From CBDFNC01 sp965249895 (GTDB lineage Bacteria; Pseudomonadota; Gammaproteobacteria; Enterobacterales; CBDFNC01), in contig CBDFNC010000001.1 in NCBI GenBank assembly GCA_965249895.1, positions 496,001 through 560,000 of the forward strand: 64,000 nucleotides of DNA. The letters are read 5' to 3'. The number at the start of each line of letters is the position of its first letter. Positions within the stretch are counted from its first letter, which is position 1. Below are positions 35,987 to 44,342 of this stretch, one piece after another. Position numbers and translations under genes: made by a program. Below the pieces are notes generated by a model, which saw nothing but the letters and a program-made list of their open reading frames with translations, did not search any database and was not told where the DNA came from.

Positions 35987-36244
35987 TCAAATAACCGCCA
36001 TTTTTGAACGTATTTATGACCCGAGGTACTAGTATGAGAAACATTAAAGTGGTGAGGTAACGCGATAATATTTCCATATAGTGTCCTCCATGACGTCCTA
36101 AGGTCATTAAGGCAAAAATAGGGCCAAATATATTTTTGGTTATATATCAGTATATTAATTTAGGGCGTTTTGATTTTTAAGGGAAAGTGTAAAAGAAGCT
36201 TACGGTCTCAAGTTTATCATCTCAGCTGGCTTAGATGGGCGTTG

Positions 36245-37039
36245 TTAATCCAGCAGCAGGCTATCGTCGGAGAGTTCTTTGCCTTTATTGCGGGCAAATA
36301 AATCCAGCAGGTCGCTTACCGTTAATCCCTCTCTTTGCTCCCCCTGTAAGTCGAAGGCAACTTTACCCTCGTGCAACATTATGGTTCTGTGACCTACATC
36401 CAGCGCCTGGCGCATACTGTGAGTGACCATTAACGCGGTCAATTGTTGGGTCTCAATGATCTTGTTAGTGAGGTTTAGGACAAACTCGGCTGTTTTCGGA
36501 TCCAGGGCGGCGGTATGTTCATCCAAAAGCAGGATTTTCATTGGTTGGAGCGTGGCCATCAGCAGGCTAACCGCTTGTCGTTGCCCCCCTGACAACAAAC
36601 CCATTTTATCGTTTAATCTGTCTTCCAGCCCCAGTCCCAAATCCAGTAGGGTGGATTGAAAGCGCGCTTTAAAATCGCGTTTACAGGCCGACCCGAGCCC
36701 TCGTTTTTGTCCTCTTAACATAGCCAAGGATAGGTTTTCTTCGATGGTGAGGTTTTCACAGGTTCCCGCTTTTGGATCCTGAAATACGCGGGCAACCAGA
36801 GCTGCGCGTTTTTCTGTGGGTAAATGAGTCACATCCTTGTTGGCTATCGTCACCTGTCCCCGGGAAATTGATACGTCACCGGACAGGGCGTTGAGCAGGG
36901 TGGATTTACCGGCACCATTGCTGCCAATCACGGTAACAAACTGGCCTTGGGGGATGGTGAGGTCGATCCCTCTTAAGGCGGGGTTTTCAAGGGGAGTTCC
37001 TGGATTGAAGGTGACATAGATACCGCTCACTTGGATCAT
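36245..37039 (-). CDS. ABC transporter ATPase (TrpZ-like)
   Basis: 264 residues. Walker A VIGSNGAGKSTLLNAL, Q-loop region VARVFQDPKAGTCENLTIEENL, ABC signature LLSGGQRQAVSLLMA, Walker B KILLLDEHTAALDP and the H-loop MVTHSMRQAL are all intact. It powers the permease encoded just upstream, which it overlaps by ATGA. The subfamily pairs with ABC_sub_bind binding proteins (TrpXYZ-like, thought to import tryptophan or other aromatic/small ligands in other bacteria). Confidence 0.93.
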   Translation of the reverse strand: MIQVSGIYVTFNPGTPLENPALRGIDLTIPQGQFVTVIGSNGAGKSTLLNALSGDVSISRGQVTIANKDVTHLPTEKRAALVARVFQDPKAGTCENLTIEENLSLAMLRGQKRGLGSACKRDFKARFQSTLLDLGLGLEDRLNDKMGLLSGGQRQAVSLLMATLQPMKILLLDEHTAALDPKTAEFVLNLTNKIIETQQLTALMVTHSMRQALDVGHRTIMLHEGKVAFDLQGEQREGLTVSDLLDLFARNKGKELSDDSLLLD

Positions 37040-37899
37040 TGATTCCCCTTTGACTTACCCAGTGTTGGAAGAACGATGGCCAAGGTGACCAGAATAGCGG
37101 TAACTAAATTAAGATCCTGTGCCTTTAACCCTATCATATCGGCATTTAAGGCGAAGGCGATGGCCAGCCGGTAGACAACGGCACCCAGAACACAGGCGAT
37201 CACTGCTAGCACCACAGTCCGGGTCGACATCATGGCCTCTCCGCCAATCACGGAGGCCAGGCCAATCACAATTACACCGACACCCATAGTGACGTCTGCA
37301 CTGCCCTGGCTTTGCGCAAATAGGGCGCCAGCCAGAGCAACCAAGGCGTTGGCGATTGCCATCCCCAAAATTGTTATAGCGCCTACTGAAACGCCATTTG
37401 CCCTGGCCATCATTTTATTGGCACCTGTGGCACGCATTGCCAACCCCAGCTCTGAATTCAGAAAAAAGATCACCAGGACGGCAACCAAGATCACTACTAA
37501 AGAAAATACCAGAGGGATCGAAAAGTAATAGGGCATGGACCAGTTATCCAGTGGGGTTAACAGCGTCATTTCACCCAGCAAAGGGATATTGGGGCGGCCC
37601 ATAATACGAAGGTTGACTGAATAAAGAGCGATCATGGTCAAGATGGAGGCGAGCAGGTTGAGGATCTTGAGTTTGACGTTTAAGGTAGCGGTTACGACAC
37701 CTGCAATGGCTCCCCCACAAATAGCCAACAGGCTTGCAAACCAGGGGTTGAGCCCAGCGACTATGCTGGTGGCACAAATGGCGGCGCCTAAAGGAAAGCT
37801 GCCATCCACCGTCAGGTCGGGAAAATCCAGTATTCTAAATGAGATAAACACACCCAGGGCGACTAGTGCAAAAATCAACCCTGTTTCTATTGCCCCCAT
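37036..37899 (-). CDS. ABC transporter permease (TrpY-like)
   Basis: 287 residues from the ATG at 37899 (MGAIETGLIFALVALGVF). A longer open frame reaches back to 38016 but would overlap the binding-protein gene, and a GTG at 37917 is another candidate start. About eight to nine membrane helices; typical blocks are ISFRILDFPDLTVDGSFPLGAA, GGAIAGVVTATLNVKLKI, GRPNIPLLGEMTLLTPLDN, and MRATGANKMMARANGVSVGAITILGMAIANALVALAGALFAQSQGSAD. It forms the channel of the importer with the ATPase downstream. Confidence 0.88.
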   Translation of the reverse strand: MGAIETGLIFALVALGVFISFRILDFPDLTVDGSFPLGAAICATSIVAGLNPWFASLLAICGGAIAGVVTATLNVKLKILNLLASILTMIALYSVNLRIMGRPNIPLLGEMTLLTPLDNWSMPYYFSIPLVFSLVVILVAVLVIFFLNSELGLAMRATGANKMMARANGVSVGAITILGMAIANALVALAGALFAQSQGSADVTMGVGVIVIGLASVIGGEAMMSTRTVVLAVIACVLGAVVYRLAIAFALNADMIGLKAQDLNLVTAILVTLAIVLPTLGKSKGNQ

Positions 37900-37930
37900 A
37901 AAGGCTATTAAACTCACCTGCTTAAGGCCT

Positions 37931-38899
37931 TCATTGGTTAATGACTTCGGTGGCTGCTTCGATAAGCTCTTTACTGAGCGTGACTCCCATACTTTTGGCT
38001 GCCCCAGGATTAACATATAACTCGAGACGCTCTATGCCCTGCACCTCGATATTTTGTGGAGATTCGCCGTTTAAGATACGAACAACGATGGCGCCGGTTT
38101 GGCGGCCAATATCGTAATAGTTAAACCCCTGGGCCGCGATGGCGCCGCGTTTTACCGAGTCCGTATCGCCGGTGATCAGTGGAAGCTTGTTACGTTTAGC
38201 CTCGATGATCACGGCCTCAAGGGCTGAAATCACAGTGTTATCCGTTGGTACATAGATAGCATCTACCTTGCCGATAAGAGAGCGGGTGGCTGTTTGTACA
38301 TCGGAAGTCTTGGTTGCTCCGGCCTCAACAACTGTCATACCTAACTTAGGGGCTTCCTGGTTAACAAGGGAAACCAGGGACACTGAATTAGTCTCCCCCG
38401 GATTGTAAATCACTCCCAGGCGCTTGGTATTGGGGGCGACCTTTTTTATCAGTCGCATATGCTGGTCAATAGGCGACATGTCCGTCATACCTGTTATATA
38501 TTTTCCGGGTTTATCGAGTGCGGATACCAGTTTAGCGGCTACCGGGTCGGTAACGGCGCTAAATACCAGGGGGATATTTCTGGCGGAAGCGGCGGCAGCC
38601 TGAGCCGATGGGGTTGCGATGGCGACAATGACATCCGGGCTTTCTCCAGCGAATTTTTTAGCGATTTGTGCTGCCGTGGCCGGGCTTCCCTGGGCGCTTT
38701 CATAGCTCCACTTCAGGTTTTTGTTTTCCACATAGCCGTTTTCTAATAGCTCGTCTTTAACCCCTTTTCGTACAGCGTCTAATGCTGGGTGTTCAACGAT
38801 TTGCGTTACGGCTACATGAACTTGCTCACTGTTGGCAGGGCTAGATAGCAGAGTTAAAACTGCAAACAGGCCAAGAAGAACGTTAATTAGTGACTTCAT
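37931..38899 (-). CDS. ABC substrate-binding protein (TrpX-like)
   Basis: 322 residues with a signal peptide (MKSLINVLLGLFAVLTLLSSPANS). Family blocks: HVAVTQIVEHPALDAVRKGVKDEL, KWSYESAQGSPATAAQIAKKF, PLVFSAVTDPVAAKLVSALDKPG, ITGMTDMSPIDQHMRLIKKV and YVPTDNTVISALEAVIIEA, with LPLITGDTDSVKRGAIAAQGFNYYDIGRQTG near the end. This is the ligand-binding component, first gene of the three-gene importer 36245-38899. The closest functional label known to me for this family is tryptophan or related ligand uptake; the ligand here is not shown by sequence. Confidence 0.9.
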   Translation of the reverse strand: MKSLINVLLGLFAVLTLLSSPANSEQVHVAVTQIVEHPALDAVRKGVKDELLENGYVENKNLKWSYESAQGSPATAAQIAKKFAGESPDVIVAIATPSAQAAAASARNIPLVFSAVTDPVAAKLVSALDKPGKYITGMTDMSPIDQHMRLIKKVAPNTKRLGVIYNPGETNSVSLVSLVNQEAPKLGMTVVEAGATKTSDVQTATRSLIGKVDAIYVPTDNTVISALEAVIIEAKRNKLPLITGDTDSVKRGAIAAQGFNYYDIGRQTGAIVVRILNGESPQNIEVQGIERLELYVNPGAAKSMGVTLSKELIEAATEVINQ

Positions 38900-39060
38900 C
38901 TTTCTAAATTTCCCTGTTTTTGGTGTTCACTTTCAAGCTAGCACAGTTACCGGGCGGTGCCTGATTGGTGTGTTTAAAGGGGATTACTATTAATTATAAG
39001 GCACAGGTTTTGTCGAGTTAGGTTTCCATCCTGAAACACAGGCAGGTTGGTCTGTATTTT

Positions 39061-39178
39061 TGTAGGAGACGAATCCATCTCAGGGATGAGATGTTAAATG
39101 CAGGGATGTGCGTTCGGCGAACCTTGTGAGCACTGGCTTCGCCCTTTTTGCCTATAAAGAGGCATCCGCTCCTTGTAG
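39061..39178. repeat. Dispersed repeat, copy at 39061
   Basis: TGTAGGAGACGAATCCATCT-CAGGGATGAGATG, GTGCGTTCGGCGAACCTTGTGAGCACTGGCTTCGCC and AAAGAGGCATCCGCTCC-TTGTA follow the same order as the copies at 29936 and 44129. A CATCAAACCTGGGTAACA fragment at 39361-39378 is a detached left part of the same composite unit. The remainder of 38900-39460 holds no gene. Confidence 0.8.
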
Positions 39179-39460
39179 GTCGTGAATATAGCCTTTAATT
39201 TGGCGTTTCAGGATGGGGACTAGTTATAAGACAGCAGTTAAGTCACTCTTGCTCAGTTGTAGTGTTTTTAGCTGTAGCTTTATATGTAGCGCGACAAGGG
39301 ATGCGCTCGGTGCTTTGGTAACTGCACATAAATAGGATTTATTATGAAACTCACGGAACCCATCAAACCTGGGTAACAAATTGGAGGGAGAAATCTGAGG
39401 AGATAAGGTCTGCCATTTGAGATAATCACTTCGCCAAAAACAACAACCAAAAAAGACAGA

Positions 39461-40963
39461 ATGCCGATACTAAACCGAACACCACTTAGCTCCTCAGACA
39501 AACTCGATCTTCTCGCAAAGAGCGCCATTTTACAAGCCCATGGTGATATCACCGCCTTATCTGACGAATTCAAGATATCCCGCAAGGCCGTCTACATCGC
39601 CCGCGGTGCTGCCCAGGCAGCCTTCGACGCCCTCGTCAAAACGAAAAGTGCGCCGGATTGTATCGCGACACTTGATGTGGACGTGCCACACCTGCGCCGC
39701 AGTATTGTCGCGTTAACCATCACCGCCCCCAATTCCATTCGCAGTATTGAAGCGCTCATTCCTCTGCTATATCCCGGCTGCAAAGTCAGCTACGGCTATA
39801 TCCAAGGGGTCATTGCCGAGGCGCAAAAAAATGCCGCCGATTTCAACCGAACGGTGCCATTATCCGCCATCCAGAGCGGAGCTGTGGATGAGATGTTCAG
39901 CCAGGGAGACCCTGTGCTGGCGGGTGTTGACCTGGATACCGGTTACCTGTTCTGCCTGTCTCACGAGCTACAGCGTGATGCTAAAACCTGGGCCAGAGTA
40001 CTCCAACAGGCTGCTGCGCAGGGGATGGTGCCAAAACACATCATCAAAGACGGCGCCAAGGGGATAGCCGCAGGTGTCACAACGGTTTTCGAACAGGCAC
40101 AGCAACGTGATGATATTTTTCATGCCCTGTATATCGCTGCCAAGGCGGTGCGCAGGGTTGAGCAACGTGCTTACTATTACATTGCCCAGGAAGAAAAGGC
40201 GTACCAGGCCATCAGCCCCGCCATAACAGAAGACCCGCATGATACATTCGGTCAATGGTTACGTGCGGATAATCAATGCGATAAGGCTATAGAGCGGTAT
40301 GAGCAGGCCGAGCGGGCATTACATCTTCTTCATGCCGCCTTCAGCTGCGTTTGTCGAAGGACCGGCGAGCTAATGACGACCGAAATGGCTCAGACTAAGC
40401 TGGCCCAGGCCACCCTATTACTGCGCAGGGCGGCACATAAGGAATGCAACAAGGCGGCGACCTACTTGGAAAACCGCTTGGATGGTCTCACTTTGGCCAC
40501 CCAGGCGCTCTATGATAAGTTGCAAGGCTGTATTGCACGTTATTCTCAGCAGCCAGTTGAGCTGGCCTGCCGCTTCTTCGAGTGCCGACGTGAACTGGCA
40601 AAAGCCGGGAAGCACAAGCAACAGCGGCTTATTCAGGAAATGCTCGGCAGCTACCACCTGTTGACCACACAGTTGGATGAAACACGCTGTGAGCAGCTGA
40701 TGCAAGAAGTGGAAATATTGCTCAGCAAACGTCACCGCGCGTCCAGTGCCATTGAAGGCTTCAACGCCACCTTACGCACTTATCTGTATGCCAGAAAGGG
40801 CGTAAACCAACCGTTTCTTGAGTTATTTCGCGCCTGGTACAACCTGCGTGAAAAACGCTGGGGACGTCACAAAGGCCAGTCAGCCCATGAACTCTTGACG
40901 GGAGAAAAGGTGGCTGATTGGTTAACGCTACTTGGTTTCCCACCGAGTAAACTCAGCCACTGA
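39461..40963 (+). CDS. DDE/RNase H-like transposase, unassigned IS family
   Basis: 500 residues, intact. N-terminal HTH: LLAKSAILQAHGDITALSDEFKISRKAVYIA. A DDE-like core is suggested by GAVDEMFSQGDPVLAGVDLDTGYLF, PKHIIKDGAKGIAAGV and, after a long helical insert (about 250-420), HRASSAIEGFNATLRTYLYARKGVNQPFLELFRAWYNLREKRWGRHKGQSAHELLTG. I recognise the transposase type but not the family name. Possible target repeats CCTGGGTAACA (39368-39378) and CCTGGTAACA (from 40970) lie outside both ends. No terminal inverted repeat was found by eye. Confidence 0.75.
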   Translation: MPILNRTPLSSSDKLDLLAKSAILQAHGDITALSDEFKISRKAVYIARGAAQAAFDALVKTKSAPDCIATLDVDVPHLRRSIVALTITAPNSIRSIEALIPLLYPGCKVSYGYIQGVIAEAQKNAADFNRTVPLSAIQSGAVDEMFSQGDPVLAGVDLDTGYLFCLSHELQRDAKTWARVLQQAAAQGMVPKHIIKDGAKGIAAGVTTVFEQAQQRDDIFHALYIAAKAVRRVEQRAYYYIAQEEKAYQAISPAITEDPHDTFGQWLRADNQCDKAIERYEQAERALHLLHAAFSCVCRRTGELMTTEMAQTKLAQATLLLRRAAHKECNKAATYLENRLDGLTLATQALYDKLQGCIARYSQQPVELACRFFECRRELAKAGKHKQQRLIQEMLGSYHLLTTQLDETRCEQLMQEVEILLSKRHRASSAIEGFNATLRTYLYARKGVNQPFLELFRAWYNLREKRWGRHKGQSAHELLTGEKVADWLTLLGFPPSKLSH

Positions 40964-41048
40964 TTTTAGCCTGGTAACAGGCAAGCCAAACTGACTATTT
41001 ATTAATCTGATCCAGCACTCGCTGAATTGGAGAGGAGCTATTGGTTTT

Positions 41049-41743
41049 GTGACCCTAAATGGGTGGAATTTGATCAGTCCCAAACTCACCATCGCCAAAA
41101 AACTAATCATCAGTTTTTTGCTCATCAATGTATTGATCATATTAACCTCCATAGTGAGTTACCGCGCGGTCACTAAGATGATTGATATTCAGAGGGTTTT
41201 TCTGGAAACCAATTTTCCTGCAGTTGAAGTAAGCAAGTCTCTGCAGGTGGATCTGAGTCATACTATTTCGGAGTTGCGGGGTTATATGATACTGGGAGCT
41301 GACAAAGCGAAAGGGGATCATTCATAATGCGCAGGGATGAGGCGTGGCAACAGATGGCGTTAAGCTTACCCGAGAGCGGACAGGTAACTGAGTATCAAGA
41401 CCAGCTGACCAAGCTAAAAGGGATCCAGGATAAAATTGAGCAGATAGCACAAAGTGAAGAAAATCTGCCTGCCCACAGCTTATTAATTAATGAGGCTAAT
41501 GAAGATCTTTTTAATTTTGCCATTATTTCAGCAGACTGGAGCTATATATCGGACTTCGATTGGTTAACCCACAGGCTATTGACTACCAACGGGTGGACCT
41601 TGTTACCGGAGTTTCTAACACCTGGGCTGCTTGCGTCGGGTAAGTTTAAAAAAGTATACCCTAGTACGCTATTGTGGACGGGCGCTCGCAACGCGGATAT
41701 TTCCCCACTCAGATTAAATATCTCCATACCCTGGACTCTTTAG
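41049..41743 (+). pseudogene. Methyl-accepting chemotaxis protein remnant
   Basis: The first part (GTG at 41049) has a membrane helix KLTIAKKLIISFLLINVLII followed by four-helix-bundle ligand domain sequence (TSIVSYRAVTKMIDIQRVFLE, ELRGYMILGADKAKGDH). It stops at 41327 after a one-base deletion. The frame resumes from 41327 with RRDEAWQQMALSLPESGQVTEYQDQLTKLKGIQ and degenerates after about residue 65. No HAMP or signalling domain is present. It is a truncated, frameshifted receptor, probably destroyed during the transposon activity next to it. Confidence 0.72.
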
Positions 41744-41786
41744 CTACGCAGAGGTTATTTTAGATGCCAATAAAAAATGGCGGAGT

Positions 41787-42545
41787 ATGTTTGTGGAAGA
41801 GTTCTTGGCGGCGATAGAAAACAATCAGTTAGAGGGGCTTTTCCTGGAGTCTATCAGTGTGGCAGAACTGGAGCTTGAGGGCCTTAAAATCCAGGAGTGT
41901 GAGTTTGAATCCATAGACTTTAGCCGGGTGAATTTTGAAGACTTGGAAGTGCTGAACAGCACCTTTGTTAACTGTAATTTCCGCAGCGCCAACCTGGAAT
42001 CAGCCAGGTTTGTCGGTTGTAAATTCTACCAGGGTGATGAAGCAGAATATTGTGACTTTACCTATGCCGGTTTAACCGGAGCCCGATTCGAAAAGTGTGA
42101 TATTTCCTTTGGTAAATTTAAGCGCGCCCAACTTTACCGTATTGAGATCCTCGATTGCCGCGCCCAAGGGGTAGATTTTAGTTTTGCCAGCTTTGGCCAG
42201 CAAATTGGCCGTAACGTGAATATTTGTGATGCGACTATTACCAATAGCAATCTCTCTTATAGCGACTTCGAGGGAGTTACCTTGGAAAAGTGTGATCTGC
42301 AAGGTAATCGAATGCTTGGTGTTAATTTAAGCGGGGCAACCTTGGATGGTTCGGATTTAAGAAACTGTGAATTTGATATTAGTGAAAGTTACCGGGTGAG
42401 TATTAAAGACGTTGATCTCAGGGATACCCAGCTTAGAGGTTTAGATCCAAGAAAAATAGACCTAACAGGTGTCAAGATCAAGGAGTGGCAACAAAGAGAA
42501 CTGTTAGCAATGCTGGGAGTTGAGGTTTATTCTGATATAGATTAG
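41787..42545 (+). CDS. Pentapeptide repeat protein, Qnr-like
   Basis: 252 residues built of A(D/N)LXX-type five-residue repeats forming a right-handed quadrilateral beta-helix. Strong Qnr-type landmarks in order: SARFVGCKFYQGDEAEYCDFT, LTGARFEKCDISFGKFKRAQLY, IEILDCRAQGVDFSFASF, ATITNSNLSYSDFEGVTLEKCDL and ATLDGSDLRNCEFD, then IDLTGVKIKEWQQRELLAMLGVEV, a C-terminal dimer helix. Qnr proteins mimic DNA and protect gyrase and topoisomerase IV. Chromosomal homologues occur in many aquatic gammaproteobacteria. The N-terminus is about 30 residues longer than typical Qnr. The start is uncertain because the purine-rich GGCGGAGT touches the ATG. Confidence 0.82.
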   Translation: MFVEEFLAAIENNQLEGLFLESISVAELELEGLKIQECEFESIDFSRVNFEDLEVLNSTFVNCNFRSANLESARFVGCKFYQGDEAEYCDFTYAGLTGARFEKCDISFGKFKRAQLYRIEILDCRAQGVDFSFASFGQQIGRNVNICDATITNSNLSYSDFEGVTLEKCDLQGNRMLGVNLSGATLDGSDLRNCEFDISESYRVSIKDVDLRDTQLRGLDPRKIDLTGVKIKEWQQRELLAMLGVEVYSDID

Positions 42546-42555
42546 GCATAAGTAT

Positions 42556-42569
42556 TGGCATCCTTGCCA
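42556..42569. terminator. Short hairpin after the first 137-residue paralogue
   Basis: TGGCA-TCCT-TGCCA lies just past the stop of the 42579-42992 gene. The equivalent place after its paralogue holds TGGCAT-CC-ATGCCA (43326-43339). The conserved position suggests a transcript-end structure copied with the gene. The stem is short and without a clear U-run. Confidence 0.35.
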
Positions 42570-42578
42570 GCAGAGCTA

Positions 42579-42992
42579 TTAATATGCTATTTCACGTTCA
42601 ACTTTTGCACCGTACACTAGCTCGAAGGAATAACCCTGGCTGCTTATGGCGGCCTTTAAGTATTCCAGGTTGCAGTATAAAATTTCTAAAACGCCTTCAC
42701 CTAAACTGTTTGCGATTACAGGGCTTACATATGCCGTAATAGATTTTTTAATATCATCCAAGGCAACTTTCACCAAAGTCCCGTTTTCCTGGCTTAACCT
42801 GGCGTCATTTACACTATTACTGCTAACATCTTGCTCTGAAACTTTCATTATATCCAGTGCGATCAATCCCCCCTGACTTGCCATAAACCCCTCAATCGCC
42901 AATAAGTTTACTCCCGCGAGAACGCATGCGAGTTTGTTCTCTGCATGGGTCACAATATTGCCATCTCGAGTGGTATAAGTGGTTAGTAACAT
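42579..42992 (-). CDS. Unknown 137-residue protein, paralogue 1 of a tandem pair
   Basis: Not recognised. The protein begins MLLTTYTTRDGNIVTHAENK and continues LACVLAGVNLLAIEGFMASQ and GGLIALDIMKV, then a variable middle (about 50-68). It ends with DDIKKSITAYVSPVIANSLG, EGVLEILYCNLEYLKAA and a diverged tail. The hydrophobic block around residues 21-48 could be a buried core or a membrane contact. GAGGTACTC precedes the ATG. A paralogue of identical length sits 355 bases upstream in the same direction, with conserved flanks, so the pair arose by tandem duplication. Confidence 0.65.
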   Translation of the reverse strand: MLLTTYTTRDGNIVTHAENKLACVLAGVNLLAIEGFMASQGGLIALDIMKVSEQDVSSNSVNDARLSQENGTLVKVALDDIKKSITAYVSPVIANSLGEGVLEILYCNLEYLKAAISSQGYSFELVYGAKVEREIAY

Positions 42993-43347
42993 GAGTACCT
43001 CTAAACAAAAATTGAAAAATACAGGTATATCTAATCATTTTAATGCTCGGAAAACAAGTTGTCAGGCATCGGTTTTACAGAGGTATTGAGGGTCAGCAGC
43101 CCTTCAAGGAGTTGTTATCTTATCTGTCAATTGCATGGGTATTTGGATTTTCAAAGCATTTATTGCCTATATTGTGGTTATATATGGCTATATATGGCTG
43201 AAGTAAGGGCGTTTTATCTTGCTTTCGTAAGGTGTGCGTTTGCTATCTATGGCAACTCCAGGATTAGCAATAAATATTTAACTGAAGTTGGTTGAGGAGT
43301 TCTGGTATTGAATAAGCGTAGATATTGGCATCCATGCCATTACAGCA

Positions 43348-43761
43348 TTAACATGCTATAGCATTCTCGACTCTGGGCCTGGAAGCCAGCTCGAAGTGGT
43401 AACCTTCACTGTATTTAGCCGCTTTTAAATATTCCAGATTGCTATATAGAGTTTCCAGAATACCTTTTCCCAAGCTTTCCGTTATTGTTGGATTTATATA
43501 CGCCGTAATAGACTTGTGAATATCATCCATGGTGATCCTGACCATAGTCCCACTTTCCTGAGTTAGCCAATTTTCACTACCACTGCTCTTGGCTATTGTT
43601 TGGTCCGGGATCTTGATTATATCCAGTGCAATTAGGCCGCCCTGACTAGCCATAAAGCCTCCAATAGCCAATAAGTTTACTCCGGCTAGTACACAGGCAA
43701 TCCTGTTTTCAAAATGGGTCACGATATTACCATCTCGAGTTGTATATGTAGTTAGTAGCAT
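43348..43761 (-). CDS. Unknown 137-residue protein, paralogue 2 of a tandem pair
   Basis: Same layout and length as the 42579-42992 protein. The first 48 residues are nearly identical (MLLTTYTTRDGNIVTHFENR, LLAIGGFMASQGGLIALDII), the middle differs (IPDQTIAKSSGSENWLTQES), and the C-terminal half is similar (DDIHKSITAYINPTITESLG, KGILETLYSNLEYLKAAKYS). Conservation of the N-terminal glycine-rich region and divergence of the middle suggest a shared fold with different specificity. AGAGGAACTA precedes the ATG. No domain could be named. The gap 42993-43347 holds only AT-rich sequence. Confidence 0.65.
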   Translation of the reverse strand: MLLTTYTTRDGNIVTHFENRIACVLAGVNLLAIGGFMASQGGLIALDIIKIPDQTIAKSSGSENWLTQESGTMVRITMDDIHKSITAYINPTITESLGKGILETLYSNLEYLKAAKYSEGYHFELASRPRVENAIAC

Positions 43762-44096
43762 TAGTTCCTCTAGGTAGGATAATTGATAAACTCACGCATA
43801 TATAATCATTTAGAGTTTAAGAATCCAAGCCAGTAAGTATCTACTTTTTAGATGTAATCGAAAAATAAAGTTCCTATCAATAGCCATTAGCTGGCCTGTT
43901 TAGAGGAGGCTTATAATTAGCTGGTATGTAACGCTCCAATAGTGATTGATCATGGTTATGTATGCTGATATATACCCTTATAGTTTAATCCATCTATATC
44001 TGGTCTAATGAGGGGTATAGTGAAAAATTTTATGAATTATTGTTGTATTAGAGCTTTAACTCAGCTTGTATTTAAAACATATATAAACATGGGGCC

Positions 44097-44243
44097 GGTC
44101 AAACCTGGGTAACAGGTCAAAATAGATCTGTGGGAGCCGAATCCATCTCAGGGATGAGATGCTAAATGCAGGGATGTGCGTTCGGCGAACCTTGCAGGCA
44201 CGGGCTTCGCCCTCTTCACTTATAGAAAGGTATCTGCTCCTAC
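44097..44243. repeat. Composite dispersed repeat, copy at 44097
   Basis: GGTCAAACCTGGGTAACAGG, AATAGATCTGTGGGAGCCGA, ATCCATCTCAGGGATGAGAT, GTGCGTTCGGCGAACCTTGC-AGGCACGGGCTTCGCC and TGCTCCTACC, in the order seen at 29904-30050. The remainder of 43762-44342 is AT-rich and shows nothing recognisable. Confidence 0.8.
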
Positions 44244-44342
44244 CGTCAACGCAGAAATTGTTATCCTATACCTATGATTAGATGGTTCCGGTTACGCCTG
44301 CTGATAATCGTAACCATTTGAATTTATTTTCTGGTTTTATGA

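Larger units (their letters stand above)
34463..36029 (+). mobile_element. IS630-like insertion sequence with an AbrB-like gene
   Basis: 1567 bp between inverted ends GTACCCGAGATCATAAGTCC (left) and, reversed, GTACCTCGGGTCATAAATAC (right). It is flanked by TA on both sides (34461-34462 and 36030-36031) within a CTAG-type target, as expected for IS630/Tc1-mariner elements. It contains a divergent pair: a small AbrB-like gene leftward and the DDE transposase rightward. It interrupts the signal peptide region of the PEP-CTERM gene. Confidence 0.9.
30093..36077 (-). pseudogene. PEP-CTERM protein gene split into three pieces by insertion sequences
   Basis: Reading leftward, three segments rebuild one frame of 161 codons plus stop. 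36077-36030 holds ATG and a signal peptide, MEILSRYLTTLMFLILV. 34460-34198 holds a Gly/Pro-rich secreted body including FDLFTTPAGTAFVDLSNLVPG and DTGTINIELVALSLRSV. 30267-30093 ends with PRGIPEPTIWSIFLLGCG then LIWAARRK, a PEP motif, hydrophobic helix and arginine tail. That tail is the exosortase sorting signal. GGAGG precedes the ATG. Removing the IS630-like element with one TA copy, and the ISAs1-like element between its inverted repeats, restores the frame at both joints. The protein would be an exported, exosortase-processed surface protein; it cannot be made now. Confidence 0.85.
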
